From Pseudomonadota bacterium (GTDB taxonomy: Bacteria > Desulfobacterota > Desulfarculia > Desulfarculales > Desulfarculaceae): DNA of 63,611 bases. The notes below the pieces were generated by a model. That model did not search any database. It saw nothing but the letters and a program-made list of their open reading frames with translations, and had not been told where the DNA came from. Below are positions 62,547 through 63,611 of this stretch, piece by piece (positions within the stretch are counted from its first letter, which is position 1; the number at the start of each line of letters is the position of its first letter). Location of the stretch: NCBI GenBank assembly GCA_018819925.1, contig JAHJPG010000069.1, positions 1 through 63,611 of the forward strand. Reading direction: 5' to 3'. The position numbers were made by a program, and so were the translations under genes.

Positions 62547-63560
62547 ATGGGCATGAAGGGGAGCAGGCGCCTGCTATCGGTAGTGCTGGCCATGTTGTTG
62601 GCCATAGGTTTGACCGGCAGTGTCGCCTGGAGTGGGGAAACGGTCCTGCGCTTCCAGGTGAACTACGCCGGCACGAGCAAGGGCGGGGCCAGCATGCGCT
62701 ATTTTGCCGATCAGGTTGCCAAGGAGAGCGGCGGGGCGTTGAAATGCCAACTGTTCTTCGCCGGCCAAATCCTTAAAACCAAAGAGGCCTTTTCGGCTCT
62801 GCAAAAGGGAATGGTTGATGGCTTGTACTCAGCCCTTTTGTATTACGGAGGCATAGTCAAGGAGGCCAGCTGGGAATGGCTGCCTTTTACTTGGCAAGAC
62901 CCGACCCAGGTCCTGGATTTGTACTACAAACACGGCTTGCTTGAATTGATGCAGCAGGCGTTGGCTCCTCATGGGGTGCAGTATCTGGGCGCCATCCCAA
63001 TGGGCACGTTGGGTTTTTTGACGAGATTCCCCGTGGAAAATCTGGGCGATTTTAAGGGTAAGAAAATTAGGGGCGCCGGGCCCCAGGCCTCGGTGATCAA
63101 GTTGCTGGGAGGCACTCCGGTATCCCTGGCGGCGGCCGAGCAATACACCGCCTTGCAAAGAGGCACCATCGAGGGCACCATTTACCCTTGGTATACGGTG
63201 GGGGCGTACAAATTTTATGAAGTAATAGACTATATTATCACTCCAGGAGTGTATTCTCCTTGCGTGATCGACCTGATGATGAACCGCAAATCCTGGGAAC
63301 GGCTATCTACCGCGGAAAGGCAGGCGATAAGCCGGGCCGCAGTTAACACCGTAAAGTGGACTGCGGGAGAAAATGCGGCTTGGGACCAGGATGGGCTTGC
63401 CGTAACCGCGAAGCACAAAGTCAAAATCATTAAGCTTTCCGACCAGGACATGAAGCAGCTGCGCAAGGCAACCAAGCCCATGTGGGACAAGGTGGCGGCC
63501 CGTAGCGAGCTTTCCGGCAAGGCGGTCAAGATTCTAAGAGAATATTTAAAGGCCGAATAA
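62547..63560 (+). CDS. TRAP transporter solute-binding protein, DctP family
   Basis: A 337-residue DctP-type periplasmic protein with a signal peptide (residues 1-28, LLAIGLTGSVAWSG). The conserved pieces are FADQVAKESGGALKCQLFF, GQILKTKEAFSALQKGMVDG and AAEQYTALQRGTIEGTIYPW. ATG at 62547 follows GGAGGAGGG; ATG at 62553 is an alternative. It is divergent from the lyase-mutase operon, whose substrate it probably delivers. Its membrane subunits should lie beyond the right edge. It differs clearly from the DctP at 49781. Confidence 0.93.
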   Translation: MGMKGSRRLLSVVLAMLLAIGLTGSVAWSGETVLRFQVNYAGTSKGGASMRYFADQVAKESGGALKCQLFFAGQILKTKEAFSALQKGMVDGLYSALLYYGGIVKEASWEWLPFTWQDPTQVLDLYYKHGLLELMQQALAPHGVQYLGAIPMGTLGFLTRFPVENLGDFKGKKIRGAGPQASVIKLLGGTPVSLAAAEQYTALQRGTIEGTIYPWYTVGAYKFYEVIDYIITPGVYSPCVIDLMMNRKSWERLSTAERQAISRAAVNTVKWTAGENAAWDQDGLAVTAKHKVKIIKLSDQDMKQLRKATKPMWDKVAARSELSGKAVKILREYLKAE

Positions 63561-63571
63561 CCTAAATTATC

Positions 63572-63605
63572 GCGTGCCGGCCGGCGTAATTGCCGGCCGG
63601 CACGC
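63572..63605 (+). terminator. strong hairpin after the second dctP gene
   Basis: A perfect 14-base inverted repeat (63572-63585 with 63592-63605, GCGTGCCGGCCGGC) with a 6-base loop. Its GTGCCGGCCGGC core is shared with the hairpin after the LivK-type gene at 4445-4482. The window ends 6 bases later. Confidence 0.6.
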
Positions 63606-63611
63606 CGCCAA

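Overview
The window reads as a stretch of chromosome from an anaerobic, GC-rich Gram-negative bacterium, most likely a Desulfobacterota (deltaproteobacterial) lineage such as the Desulfarculales. The taxonomy is inference from gene content: split glycine decarboxylase, TRAP/TAXI and tripartite tricarboxylate (TTT) transporters, a flavoprotein/Fe-S pair, many acyl-CoA enzymes, a B12 mutase and outer-membrane porins. No rRNA, tRNA, phage or intact insertion sequence was seen.

Layout. (1) 1-1401: distal part of a type I-E-like CRISPR array (23 repeats in view, no cas genes). (2) 1544-11725, plus strand: FCD-type GntR regulator, cyclase-family hydrolase, complete branched-chain-amino-acid-type ABC transporter, class III aminotransferase and PxpB-PxpC-PxpA (5-oxoprolinase family); it looks like uptake and opening of a cyclic amide followed by transamination. 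(3) 11863-15502: remnants of thiM, dnaE and pyk around a lipoprotein and a DUF389 membrane protein. (4) 15660-20322, minus: gcvT-gcvH-gcvPA-gcvPB behind a tandem glycine riboswitch. (5) 20364-27595, minus: UTRA-type GntR, flavoprotein, Fe-S/NAD(P)H oxidoreductase, TctC-TctB-TctA. (6) 27640-29500: AT-rich island with an orphan radical SAM protein, then a frameshifted papain-like gene.

(7) 29947-46349, all minus: GntR, CaiB-type CoA-transferase, acyl-CoA dehydrogenase, SDR, crotonase, DUF35 protein, thiolase, TRAP 4TM/12TM permease, TAXI binding protein, FrhB-type Fe-S flavoprotein, nitronate-monooxygenase-like protein, acyl-CoA ligase, metallo-hydrolase, and (after a terminator) a DcaP-like porin. 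The enzyme set matches that of the bbs (benzylsuccinate beta-oxidation) operon, without any benzylsuccinate synthase in view, so it looks like a complete import-and-beta-oxidation module for a dicarboxylic acid. (8) 46581-55006: divergent MFS carrier, another FCD GntR, a DctPQM TRAP transporter, acyl-CoA ligase and gamma-carbonic-anhydrase-like protein. (9) 55087-62191, minus: acyl-CoA ligase, B12-binding protein, mutase large subunit, CoA-transferase, two MaoC/hotdog proteins and an HMG-CoA-lyase-like protein, divergent from another DctP gene (62547-63560). Several enzymes here have substituted key residues, so the substrate is probably not the textbook one.

The unifying theme is modular catabolism: four GntR regulators and six transport systems of five kinds, mostly paired with CoA chemistry. 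Two shared design features stand out: palindromic GntR-type operators lying inside predicted promoters, and a strong GC-rich hairpin directly after each of the five periplasmic binding-protein genes.
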